A program made the position numbers and the translations under genes. The notes beneath the pieces are model-generated. The model was not told where the DNA came from and made no database searches. It saw only the letters and a program-made list of their open reading frames with translations. 32,370 nt of DNA from NCBI GenBank assembly GCA_902801155.1, contig CADCHG010000030.1, positions 1-32,370 on the forward strand. Reading direction: 5' to 3'. The DNA is from an uncultured Prevotellaceae bacterium (lineage in GTDB: Bacteria; Bacteroidota; Bacteroidia; Bacteroidales; Bacteroidaceae). This document shows, in pieces, positions 24,661 through 31,864 of the stretch. Position 1 is the stretch's first letter, and each line of letters begins with the position of its first letter.

Positions 24661-24755
24661 CTCTCAATATCCCGAAGAGTGTAAAAAATGATTCTGTCAG
24701 GATTACATTGATTTGGGAAGAAATAATGGAAAAATAACTAAAAACAATAAAGAAA

Positions 24756-25871
24756 ATGAAACATTTAAAAACACTTATTACCTTGTTTCTGTTAGTGATT
24801 GGAACAAGTGTTTTGTGGGCTCAGGGTGAGGAAACTTCAGTTCCTAAGCGTACTGCAGTCTGGAATTGGAAGACTGGATCGCCAAGTGGCATTTATGATG
24901 AGACCAATTTCGATAACAATAAAGGCTATGTACATTCTGAAGATGATCCTACAAGCCTTAAGCTTGAAGTTGATGCAACTGGTGGCACATTCCAAGTCAT
25001 AGGGTCTGGTAAAGTTAAATATGCTCAGCTTACGAGTGGTTGTAAGATTAAGGTGCCAGTTCGTCGTGCAAAAGACGTAGTTACTGTTACATGTCAGACC
25101 AAGTATAATTATACAATAGGTAATGTCGCTGTTAATACTCAGGAGAAAGTATATCAAGCAACCGCTGCAGATGCTGCGCAAGGTTATGTAGTAATCAAGG
25201 CTACGGGTGATGTTCATTTCTACCAGATAGAAGTTGTACAGAATGCGTTCAGCTCTATTCTTCCAATGATACAACTTAATTGTAAGGGTTGGGCTTCGTT
25301 CACATCCCTCATTCAGGGTTATGTTGTAAAGTTGCCGTCAACAGCAACTGCATATGTGGCTACTGCTGTTTATCCTGACGAAGGAGAATATGGTAAAGTA
25401 GTACTTACTAAGGTTAATAGATTCGGTTACGGAGAGGGTGTGTTCATTCATGGTAGTGAATACGATGGAGTATATGCTACTATTGTTAATGGTACGTCTG
25501 ATGTTCCTAAAGAAAATAACCTCACTGTGGGTTGTGATAAGGATGCTGACCTTACTTATGAAAGTTGTGCTTATGTTATAGCTACCAAAGGTGAGAATGA
25601 AGATGCTGGCTTCTACTACGTGAACGATGATATCACGGTTCCTGCAGGCAAGGCATACCTCTATAATCCACAAGGACAGGCAAAAAAAGGACGTGCAAAG
25701 TTTTTGAAGATAGAATTCGCTGATGGCTCCGAGGCTACAGGTATTGAGAGTCTTTTTGCTGGTGCTGAGACAGAGACTCCTACAGTATTCTATAACCTCT
25801 CTGGTCAGAAGGTTGATAAGAACTACAAGGGTGTTGTTATCGGTAACGATGGCAAGAAGTATGTGAAGTAA
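24756..25871 (+). CDS. Secreted binding-module protein with C-terminal tail, no catalytic domain
   Basis: 371 residues. Signal peptide 1-22 (LFLLVIGTSVLWAQ), nearly identical in style to that of the CE8 esterase at 26316 (LFLLAIGTTMSWAE). An N-terminal beta-rich module (about 30-165) resembles the non-catalytic modules of Prevotella pectinases. A second module (about 175-330, from GWASFTSLIQGYVVKL to DDITVPAGKAYLYN) matches the region that follows the catalytic domain of the CE8 protein. The C-terminus, FYNLSGQKVDKNYKGVV then GKKYVK, is the shared export-type tail. It thus looks like the esterase with its enzyme domain missing, and may bind pectin or regulate surface assembly. A small companion gene follows after 32 nt. 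Confidence 0.8.
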   Translation: MKHLKTLITLFLLVIGTSVLWAQGEETSVPKRTAVWNWKTGSPSGIYDETNFDNNKGYVHSEDDPTSLKLEVDATGGTFQVIGSGKVKYAQLTSGCKIKVPVRRAKDVVTVTCQTKYNYTIGNVAVNTQEKVYQATAADAAQGYVVIKATGDVHFYQIEVVQNAFSSILPMIQLNCKGWASFTSLIQGYVVKLPSTATAYVATAVYPDEGEYGKVVLTKVNRFGYGEGVFIHGSEYDGVYATIVNGTSDVPKENNLTVGCDKDADLTYESCAYVIATKGENEDAGFYYVNDDITVPAGKAYLYNPQGQAKKGRAKFLKIEFADGSEATGIESLFAGAETETPTVFYNLSGQKVDKNYKGVVIGNDGKKYVK

Positions 25872-25903
25872 ACTTGAAAGTAAATTCTCTATATAATACA
25901 AAT

Positions 25904-26059
25904 ATGAATAAGAAATATATCAAGCCTTCAATCGTTGTTGAGGCAACTCTCCTCAAGACTCTTATGGAAACTGTTTCTGTTAAGGGTGAAATTGATGATG
26001 CTTCTAACTATTCCATCAATGCTAAGGATGGTGACATCTGGGATGATGAGGAAGAATAG
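25904..26059 (+). CDS. Small 51-aa companion protein
   Basis: Begins MNKKYIKPSIVVEATLLKTL, continues METVS, and ends in a short acidic tail (GDIWDDEEE). The start at 25904 is chosen over an upstream in-frame ATG (25874) because it lines up with the other family member at 29352, with which it shares Y-I-K-P-S-I-V-V-E. No signal peptide, no membrane segment. It lies 32 nt after the tailed secreted protein and is followed by an intrinsic terminator, so the two form one transcription unit. It is unlike any family I can name; conserved N-terminus with variable acidic end suggests the first half meets a common partner. Confidence 0.75.
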   Translation: MNKKYIKPSIVVEATLLKTLMETVSVKGEIDDASNYSINAKDGDIWDDEEE

Positions 26060-26093
26060 TAAATACTTGAGCTATTTAGATATAGACAAAATA

Positions 26094-26122
26094 AACGGCA
26101 CTCGTAAGGGTGCCGTTTTTTT
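26094..26122 (+). terminator. Intrinsic terminator of the first cassette
   Basis: Perfect 8-bp stem AACGGCAC (26094-26101) with GTGCCGTT (26110-26117), 8-nt loop, followed by a T run to 26122. Ends the 24756-26059 unit. Confidence 0.9.
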
Positions 26123-26180
26123 GAATGTAGAGGTGAATTTTTCTTGTGGAATATTTTTACGATTAAATCGCAATAAAAAT

Positions 26181-26211
26181 TTGGAGAAAAGAAAAAAGAT
26201 TTGTATCTTTG
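26181..26211 (+). promoter_or_regulatory. Promoter of the pectin esterase cassette
   Basis: TTG at 26181-26183, 20-bp spacer, TATCTTTG at 26204-26211; predicted leader of about 98 nt before 26316. Confidence 0.8.
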
Positions 26212-26315
26212 CATCGGAATCCCTTTTATCAGTTAGAAATATATAATAAACTTATTTCTGATTAGGAATTATATAGGCTTTATCTTCGATAGTATTAACA
26301 TAAACAACAAGCAAT

Positions 26316-29300
26316 ATGCAGAAAAGAATAAGAACATTATTGACGTTGTTCCTATTGGCTATTGGAACTACGATGTCGTGGGCAGAATTCAAGGATTTTG
26401 ATCTTGACTTTACTCTGCCTTGGGCAAATGTTATTACAGAGGGTAACGATTCGTATGTTACTGGGGCTGCTGATGGTGTGCCTACTTTGGCTACAAGTAA
26501 GCCGGCAAGCTATATGGCATGTATCTCAGGGATGAAATATCATGGTAATCAATATGGAATCTATGCAGGTGAGATAAAAGTGCGTGTAATTCCTGGAAAA
26601 TACGAAATCGGACTTGGCATTACCGATTATGGTGGTAAAATCTATGTCTATGCTGGTGAAAAGCAAATTGCAGTTGTAAATAGTCAGAGCGCCAATGGAG
26701 ATAAGTTTTTCATCGATAAAACAAAGATTGCAACAGGACAGTTTGTCGTTGAGTCAGATTGTGAATTGTCTATTGCTACGTCTAAAGATAAATTAGGTAA
26801 TGTGTATTATCCTTATTTTAGTATAAAGAGAATTGGAGATTATGAGTTGCCTTCTAATGTAAAGGTTACATACTATGATACTGATGGAAAAACTATTGGC
26901 ACGGAAACTGTGACGGAGGGTTCTACTCTTAATTTCAAATACAATGAGTCTGATGTGACTGTTCCTGTAGGCTGTAAATTTCGTGGGTGGTTCAAGAGCG
27001 CAGGGGAATATGCGGAGAAAGTCAATAGTTCCTTTGTAGTTAACAGCGACTTGGAACTTTACGCTAAGGCTACTCTTGTTGAGGAGCCGACAATGGCTTC
27101 CTCTTATAACTATGACTTTACACAGCGATATTGGTATTCGGAGGATCATGAATCCATTGATATATCAGGCTCAGGTTATTGGCATGACGGGCAGCATGGA
27201 TGGGCGTTTAAAAATGGCGATGTGATTAAACTTAAGGTTGCCGGTAATGCTGCTATCACAATAAAACGATGTTGTTATGGAGCCAATGCCACTTTTACAT
27301 TGCTTAATGGCTCTAAGGTGATAGATGCGACTACATCTCCTGTTGCTAAGGAAAAAGATGGAGAGTCTGTAACGTTCAATTATACAGGTGGAGAAACAAC
27401 CTTGACTTTGGGAATTCAGTCAAGTGGTGATACTTATATCCATGGAATTTCTGTTAAACATACTATTGCATTTGAGCCGTTCAAGATAGATTTCCGTTCT
27501 CGATATTATACGGTTGTTCTTCCGGAAGAAGGCTTGCCTGCGAATGTGCAGTTCTTAGAAGGCTCCTATCATGATGATGGTTCTGGACGACAAAATAAAT
27601 ATGGTTATAAAAAAGTAAAGCTAAAGGTTCTCGTAGATCGCCCTGTTAAGTTCTATATTGGTGCATGTGATGCGTCGGATCAGGCTACTGTAAGCGTTGA
27701 TGATGGCACGAAAACTGTTATAGAGACTAATACATTTGGCGTTGACGCTTTGGGCGTGGGTTCTTCATACGACAATTATGTTACGTATGTATATAAGGGA
27801 ACTGAGCCTGCTGTTATTCTGTTTGACCTTGGTATGTACTGTCCATACTTCTTTGCAGAGGAATGGGAAAGTCCTGAGTATGACGAGGCTACAAAGACGT
27901 TCAACGTTGCTGCTGATAATGTGTCTCAGTTAAGGGATGCTATCAGCGAGGCAAATGCTATGGGTGGTAATGTAACTATCTATCTGCCCAATGGCACATA
28001 CGATCTTGGTTCTGGTATAAATACAGAGATTAAAGGAAATAACATTGCTATCATCGGTGAGTCAAGAGATGGTGTTATTATCATGAATAGTCCAGCCAAG
28101 GAGGGACTTGACAACACTGCAACTTTGAAGAACTCAAGTACAGGTCTCTATTTGCAGGACCTTACAATCCAATGCTATGCTCCTTATGATCCTAAAGCAA
28201 AGGCAGAGCGTGGCGTTGCCTTCTGGGATCGTGGAACAAAGACTATCTGCAAGAATGTATATCTCAAGGGCCAACAGGATACATATTACAGCAATGGTGC
28301 TGAAGGTATGATCGCTTACTTTGAGGGTGGTAAGATTGAAGGTGCCGTTGATTTCATCTGCGGCTCAGGTAATGTTCTCTTCAATAGCGTTACATTGAAT
28401 GTTATTGCAACTGAGCATACGCAAAGTGGCGGATGCATAGCCGCTCCTTCTACTTACTCATCAGAAAATGGTTATGTATTTGCTAATTGCCTGGTTACTG
28501 CTGCGGGTTCTCAGAAGGATACATACTATCTTGCTCGTGGTTGGCAAAATTCTCCAGCGGCTCTTTTCGTTCTTACTAAATTTGCTGTAGATCCAAGTTC
28601 TGAATACTGGGGGCATAATATAGCTGATTTGGATTCTCGTCGATTTGCTGCTTATGGTACAGGTGCTGCATATGATGCTAATACGACTTCAATCACTAAG
28701 GCTTCTCTTGTGAATTTTGCTGGTGATTGGGATCCTGCTGCTATCATCTCTGAGCATAGTCCGATCAAGACAAATGCTGCAGGATGGGCTTCCTATACCG
28801 CGTTCACAGATGTATATCTTAAAGGTGAAGATGTAAAGGCTTATACAGCAATACAGATAAATAAGAATTCGGTTTTACTCAAGACAATTGATGATAAAGT
28901 AATCCCTGCTGGTACTGCGGTATTCGTAAAAGGTGCGGAGAAAACGGCATATAATGTAAATGGGGCTCTTGTTGGGGGGGCTATTGGCAAGAATTATCTC
29001 AAGCCTGTACTTTTCGACACTCCTCTCACTTCTGGCAAAAATGCCTTTGTTATAGGAACAAGAGATGGCGTATGTGGTCTGTATTTGGTGAATTCTAATA
29101 TAATGGTTCCTGCAGGCAAGTGCTATCTTGATGCGGGTGAAGCCTCTTTGGTACTTGCTAAGGATGAGTTGCAGTTTGTTTTCTGTGACTCTGAAACTAC
29201 TGGCATCAATAATATTGATGCTGAAACTGATACTGATGCGTTTATGTATAACCTCTCAGGTCAGAAGGTGGGCAATGGCTATAAGGGCATTGTCGTTCGC

Positions 29301-29330
29301 AAGGACGGCAAGAAGTATATGGCTAAGTAA
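26316..29330 (+). CDS. Multi-domain secreted pectin methylesterase, family CE8
   Basis: 1004 residues. Signal peptide 1-23. Three non-catalytic sections precede the enzyme: a beta-rich module (about 25-180), a small repeat-like domain with FRGWFKSAGEYAEKV (about 185-255, reminiscent of Listeria/Bacteroides surface repeats), and two more carbohydrate-binding-like modules (about 265-390 and 390-525). The catalytic right-handed beta-helix starts near 530. Its motifs match pectinesterases: GQQDTYY (catalytic Asp655), GAVDFICG (Asp679) and YLARGWQ (Arg741, where plant enzymes have LGRPW). It removes methyl esters from pectin, making it a substrate for the PL1 lyase at 5888. A C-terminal module like that of the 24756 protein and a MYNLSGQKVGNGYKG tail complete it. 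Its own promoter precedes it and a 65-aa companion gene follows after 21 nt. Confidence 0.93.
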   Translation: MQKRIRTLLTLFLLAIGTTMSWAEFKDFDLDFTLPWANVITEGNDSYVTGAADGVPTLATSKPASYMACISGMKYHGNQYGIYAGEIKVRVIPGKYEIGLGITDYGGKIYVYAGEKQIAVVNSQSANGDKFFIDKTKIATGQFVVESDCELSIATSKDKLGNVYYPYFSIKRIGDYELPSNVKVTYYDTDGKTIGTETVTEGSTLNFKYNESDVTVPVGCKFRGWFKSAGEYAEKVNSSFVVNSDLELYAKATLVEEPTMASSYNYDFTQRYWYSEDHESIDISGSGYWHDGQHGWAFKNGDVIKLKVAGNAAITIKRCCYGANATFTLLNGSKVIDATTSPVAKEKDGESVTFNYTGGETTLTLGIQSSGDTYIHGISVKHTIAFEPFKIDFRSRYYTVVLPEEGLPANVQFLEGSYHDDGSGRQNKYGYKKVKLKVLVDRPVKFYIGACDASDQATVSVDDGTKTVIETNTFGVDALGVGSSYDNYVTYVYKGTEPAVILFDLGMYCPYFFAEEWESPEYDEATKTFNVAADNVSQLRDAISEANAMGGNVTIYLPNGTYDLGSGINTEIKGNNIAIIGESRDGVIIMNSPAKEGLDNTATLKNSSTGLYLQDLTIQCYAPYDPKAKAERGVAFWDRGTKTICKNVYLKGQQDTYYSNGAEGMIAYFEGGKIEGAVDFICGSGNVLFNSVTLNVIATEHTQSGGCIAAPSTYSSENGYVFANCLVTAAGSQKDTYYLARGWQNSPAALFVLTKFAVDPSSEYWGHNIADLDSRRFAAYGTGAAYDANTTSITKASLVNFAGDWDPAAIISEHSPIKTNAAGWASYTAFTDVYLKGEDVKAYTAIQINKNSVLLKTIDDKVIPAGTAVFVKGAEKTAYNVNGALVGGAIGKNYLKPVLFDTPLTSGKNAFVIGTRDGVCGLYLVNSNIMVPAGKCYLDAGEASLVLAKDELQFVFCDSETTGINNIDAETDTDAFMYNLSGQKVGNGYKGIVVRKDGKKYMAK

Positions 29331-29351
29331 TAACTTAAAAAAGGAAAAGAT

Positions 29352-29549
29352 ATGAAAAAGATATATATAAAACCTTCCATTGTGGTGGAGAAATCTGTCC
29401 TGCCTGCGATTATGGATACGCTTTCTGCTGATAGCATGGAGTTCGGTGGTGGGACTGGTGGTACAGGTGATGGCGAGACCCCAATTGAAGTCCAGTCAAA
29501 GTATATGTATTACGATGGCTTTGGTAGTTTTGATGAGGATGATTATTAA
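29352..29549 (+). CDS. Small 65-aa companion protein
   Basis: Begins MKKIYIKPSIVVEKSVLPAI, then MDTLS, followed by a Gly-rich stretch (GGGTGGTGDGE) and an acidic/aromatic end (YDGFGSFDEDDY). No signal peptide. An AAGGAAAAG sits about 8 nt before the ATG, better than for most genes here. It shares its N-terminal half with the 25904 protein and, more loosely, the 5514 protein, while the tails differ in sequence but are all Asp/Gly rich. It is co-transcribed with the CE8 esterase and ends in a terminator. The Gly-rich tail recalls peptide precursors, but no modifying enzyme, protease or ABC exporter is nearby. Function unknown. Confidence 0.75.
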   Translation: MKKIYIKPSIVVEKSVLPAIMDTLSADSMEFGGGTGGTGDGETPIEVQSKYMYYDGFGSFDEDDY

Positions 29550-29562
29550 TGTATAGGATAAA

Positions 29563-29590
29563 GGCGGTGCCCATTTGGGTACCGCTTTTT
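29563..29590 (+). terminator. Intrinsic terminator of the pectin esterase cassette
   Basis: GCGGT-g-CCC (29564-29572), loop ATTT, GGG-t-ACCGC (29577-29585), then five T residues. Comparable in position to the terminator of the first cassette. Confidence 0.88.
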
Positions 29591-29715
29591 CGTGTTCAAT
29601 TCATTCTGAGTGTCTTAAAAAACAAAAAGATAGAATCATAGGTTCCGTAGTTACGATTTTATGTTAAGAGAGTTAAAAAAATAGGGATTTGTTACTAAAA
29701 ACGGATTTTTTTTAC

Positions 29716-29723
29716 TATCTTTG
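29716..29723 (+). promoter_or_regulatory. Promoter -7 element of iorA
   Basis: TATCTTTG, about 40 bp before the iorA start. The nearest TTG (29689-29691) is 24 bp away instead of 20, so the -33 part is weak. Confidence 0.55.
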
Positions 29724-29762
29724 CATGCTAATTGTATAAATAATATTACCTAAAACAAAATA

Positions 29763-31376
29763 ATGAGTAAAAAATTGTTGCTCGGCGACGAGGCTATTGC
29801 CTTGGGAGCTATCCATGCTGGACTTAGTGGCGTGTATGCTTATCCTGGTACTCCAAGTACTGAGATCACAGAATTTATTCAAGGCAATGATATTGCGAAG
29901 AAACGTGGTGTGCATAGTCGTTGGTGTACAAATGAGAAGACTGCAATGGAGGCAGCTCTTGGAATGTCGTATGCAGGTAAGCGTGCATTGGTATGTATGA
30001 AGCATGTAGGTATGAATGTTTGTGCCGATGCTTTTGTCAATTCTGCTATCACAGGTGTTAATGGCGGTCTTATCGTGCTTGCTGCCGACGACCCTTCAAT
30101 GCATTCAAGTCAGAATGAGCAGGATTCACGTTTCTATGCAAAGTTTGCTATGATTCCTGCTTTCGAGCCTTCTAATCAGCAGGAGGCATACGATATGATG
30201 AAAACAGCCTTTGAGTATTCTGAGGCTATCAAGGAACCTGTTGTTCTGCGTATCGTTACCCGTCTGGCTCATAGCCGTGCAGGTGTTGAGACTGGTGATC
30301 TTCTCGATGAGAACAAGATGAACGCTTCTACAGACCAGTGGGTTCTTCTTCCTGGTATTGCAAAGAAAAAGTATGCTGCCCTTATCGATAAGCAGCCTGC
30401 TATGGTAGAGGCTTCTGAGAAGTCTGTATATAATAAGGTAGAGACAATCGCTGATAAGAAACTTGGTGTTATTGCTTGTGGTATCGGTTACAACTATGTT
30501 AAGGAGGCTGTAGGTGACAATGCAAATATCCTCAAGATTTCACAATATCCATTGCCTGCAGAGAAGGTTATGCAGCTCGCAAAGGAGTGTGACGAAATCC
30601 TCGTTGTTGAGGATGGTCAGCCAGTTGTAGAGGAGGAAGCACGTCGTATCATCGGTGATGTTGCTCCTATCAAGGGACGCTATACTGGTGACCTCCCTCG
30701 CTATGGTGAGCTTACTCCTGATAGCGTGGCAAAGGCACTCGGTGTTAATCTGCCAGAGGGTTTTGCTCCTGCAAAGAACCTTGCAGCACGTCCTCCACAG
30801 CTTTGTCAGGGTTGTGGTCATAGAGATGTTTATGCTGCATTGCGTCAGATTATTGATGAGTTTGAGGATGCCCGCGTATTCGGTGATATTGGTTGCTATA
30901 CTCTCGGTGCTTTGCCTCCATTCAAGGCTCTTGCTTCTTGCGTGGATATGGGTGCTTCTATTACTATGGCTAAGGGTGCAGCCGATGCAGGTCTTCGTCC
31001 TTCAATCGCCATCATCGGTGACTCTACATTCACCCATTCTGGTATGACAGGCTTGCTTGATGCCATAAACGATAATTCTCCTATCACTGTAATCATTTCT
31101 GATAACCTCACAACTGGTATGACTGGTGGTCAGGATAGTGCTGGTACCAATAAGTTTGAGGCTATCTGTCTCGGTCTTGGTATGGATCCTGAGCATCTTC
31201 ACGTTGTGACACCGCTTCCTAAGAATATTCCTGCTATCACGGAACTTATTCGCAAGGAGTTGGCTTATGAGGGCGTAAGTGTCATTATTCCAAGAAGAGA
31301 GTGCATTCAGACGGCTAGTCGTAAGGCAAGGCAGAAGGCAAAAGAAAAAGCCCCCCAGCCCCCCAAGGGGGAGTGA
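29763..31376 (+). CDS. iorA: Indolepyruvate:ferredoxin oxidoreductase, alpha subunit
   Basis: Oxidatively decarboxylates indolepyruvate and other arylpyruvates to the acyl-CoA, reducing ferredoxin; the reaction runs in reverse in some anaerobes to make aromatic amino acids from aryl acetates. 537 residues: N-terminal pyrimidine-binding half (GDEAIALGAIHAGLSGVYAY, then PGTPSTEITEF), a middle transketolase C-like part, and the thiamine diphosphate half with LCQGCGHRD (residues 347-354) and GDSTFTHSGMTG (from about 419) leading to ISDNLTTGMTGGQ. The C-terminal 4Fe-4S domain of the longer archaeal enzymes is not present, which I believe is usual in this group. The last residues (APQPPKGE) and the stop codon are encoded by a GC-rich repeat, so the natural end has been replaced. 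Its partner gene iorB is 488 bp downstream instead of adjacent. Confidence 0.94.
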   Translation: MSKKLLLGDEAIALGAIHAGLSGVYAYPGTPSTEITEFIQGNDIAKKRGVHSRWCTNEKTAMEAALGMSYAGKRALVCMKHVGMNVCADAFVNSAITGVNGGLIVLAADDPSMHSSQNEQDSRFYAKFAMIPAFEPSNQQEAYDMMKTAFEYSEAIKEPVVLRIVTRLAHSRAGVETGDLLDENKMNASTDQWVLLPGIAKKKYAALIDKQPAMVEASEKSVYNKVETIADKKLGVIACGIGYNYVKEAVGDNANILKISQYPLPAEKVMQLAKECDEILVVEDGQPVVEEEARRIIGDVAPIKGRYTGDLPRYGELTPDSVAKALGVNLPEGFAPAKNLAARPPQLCQGCGHRDVYAALRQIIDEFEDARVFGDIGCYTLGALPPFKALASCVDMGASITMAKGAADAGLRPSIAIIGDSTFTHSGMTGLLDAINDNSPITVIISDNLTTGMTGGQDSAGTNKFEAICLGLGMDPEHLHVVTPLPKNIPAITELIRKELAYEGVSVIIPRRECIQTASRKARQKAKEKAPQPPKGE

Positions 31377-31859
31377 TTTTTATAGTAAGATAAACGCTTG
31401 AAACGAGTCTTATGGGAGATAACAACGTAAATCGCCATTGGAATACTGCAAATCCTTTGTATTATGATTTGTTGAAACGATATGCCTATAAGAATCGGTA
31501 TAATCAGACGGAAGCTGAACAGAATCTCTGGTATCATTTATCGGGAAATCACTTAGGGCTTCATTTCCGACGACAGCATATCATAGGATGTTATATCGCG
31601 GATTTCATCTGTGTCAAGCGTAATCTTATTATTGAGATCGATGGTGGCTACCATTCGCAAGAGGAACAGAAAATCAAGGATTATCTCAGAACCGAGGATC
31701 TTGAAAAGATGGGGTTTGAGATTATGAGGTTTTCCAATGATGAAATATTCCGAAACTTGCCTGAAGTATTAGACAAAATATTCAATAAAATCGCTAAACC
31801 AGCCTCCTATAAGCGATAATACTATATAAAAAATTCCCCCTTGGGGGGATAGGGGGCTT
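31348..31859. repeat. Inverted GC-rich repeats enclosing the DUF559 gene
   Basis: Left copy 31348-31373 (CCCCC-AA-GGGGG core at 60-71 of that line, with an AAGCCCCCCAG outer part) and right copy 31834-31859. The reverse complement of the right copy agrees with the left at 23 of 26 positions. They are 460 bp apart and enclose the nuclease gene alone. The left copy runs into the iorA stop codon; the right copy ends 5 bp before the iorB start codon. Confidence 0.85.
31412..31819 (+). CDS. DUF559 endonuclease-like protein (Vsr/PD-(D/E)xK fold)
   Basis: 135 residues, cytosolic. The DUF559 signature is clear: QTEAEQNLWYHL, then GLHFRRQHIIGCYIADFIC and LIIEIDGGYH. Likely metal-binding residues of the PD-(D/E)xK-like core are Asp64, Glu75 and Asp77. 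The family is related in fold to very-short-patch repair nucleases, but its biological role is not established. The gene stands inside a pair of inverted GC-rich palindromic repeats and splits the iorA-iorB pair, which indicates that it arrived as a unit. No promoter is seen directly ahead; it may be read from iorA. The last residues (KPASYKR) lie close to the right repeat. Confidence 0.9.
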   Translation: MGDNNVNRHWNTANPLYYDLLKRYAYKNRYNQTEAEQNLWYHLSGNHLGLHFRRQHIIGCYIADFICVKRNLIIEIDGGYHSQEEQKIKDYLRTEDLEKMGFEIMRFSNDEIFRNLPEVLDKIFNKIAKPASYKR

Positions 31860-31864
31860 AATTT

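Larger units (their letters stand above)
24273..24755. other. Intergenic region with tandem repeats and promoter
   Basis: No gene is seen. A small GGTCC/GGACC hairpin (24272-24287) overlaps the DedA stop codon; an 11-bp tandem repeat with inverted partners follows (24304-24370). Then about 270 bp of AT-rich sequence without recognised features, the promoter at 24630-24660, and a leader of about 90 nt. Confidence 0.6.

Noticed and set aside
25874-25903. Upstream start of the small 51-aa protein
   Set aside because: The extra ten residues have no counterpart in the homologue at 29352, and the ATG at 25904 aligns with it.
29352-29549. Classical bacteriocin or GG-leader peptide precursor
   Set aside because: There is a Gly-rich stretch, but no radical-SAM enzyme, LanM/LanB, C39 protease or peptide exporter is nearby, and the N-terminus lacks the usual GG-leader pattern.
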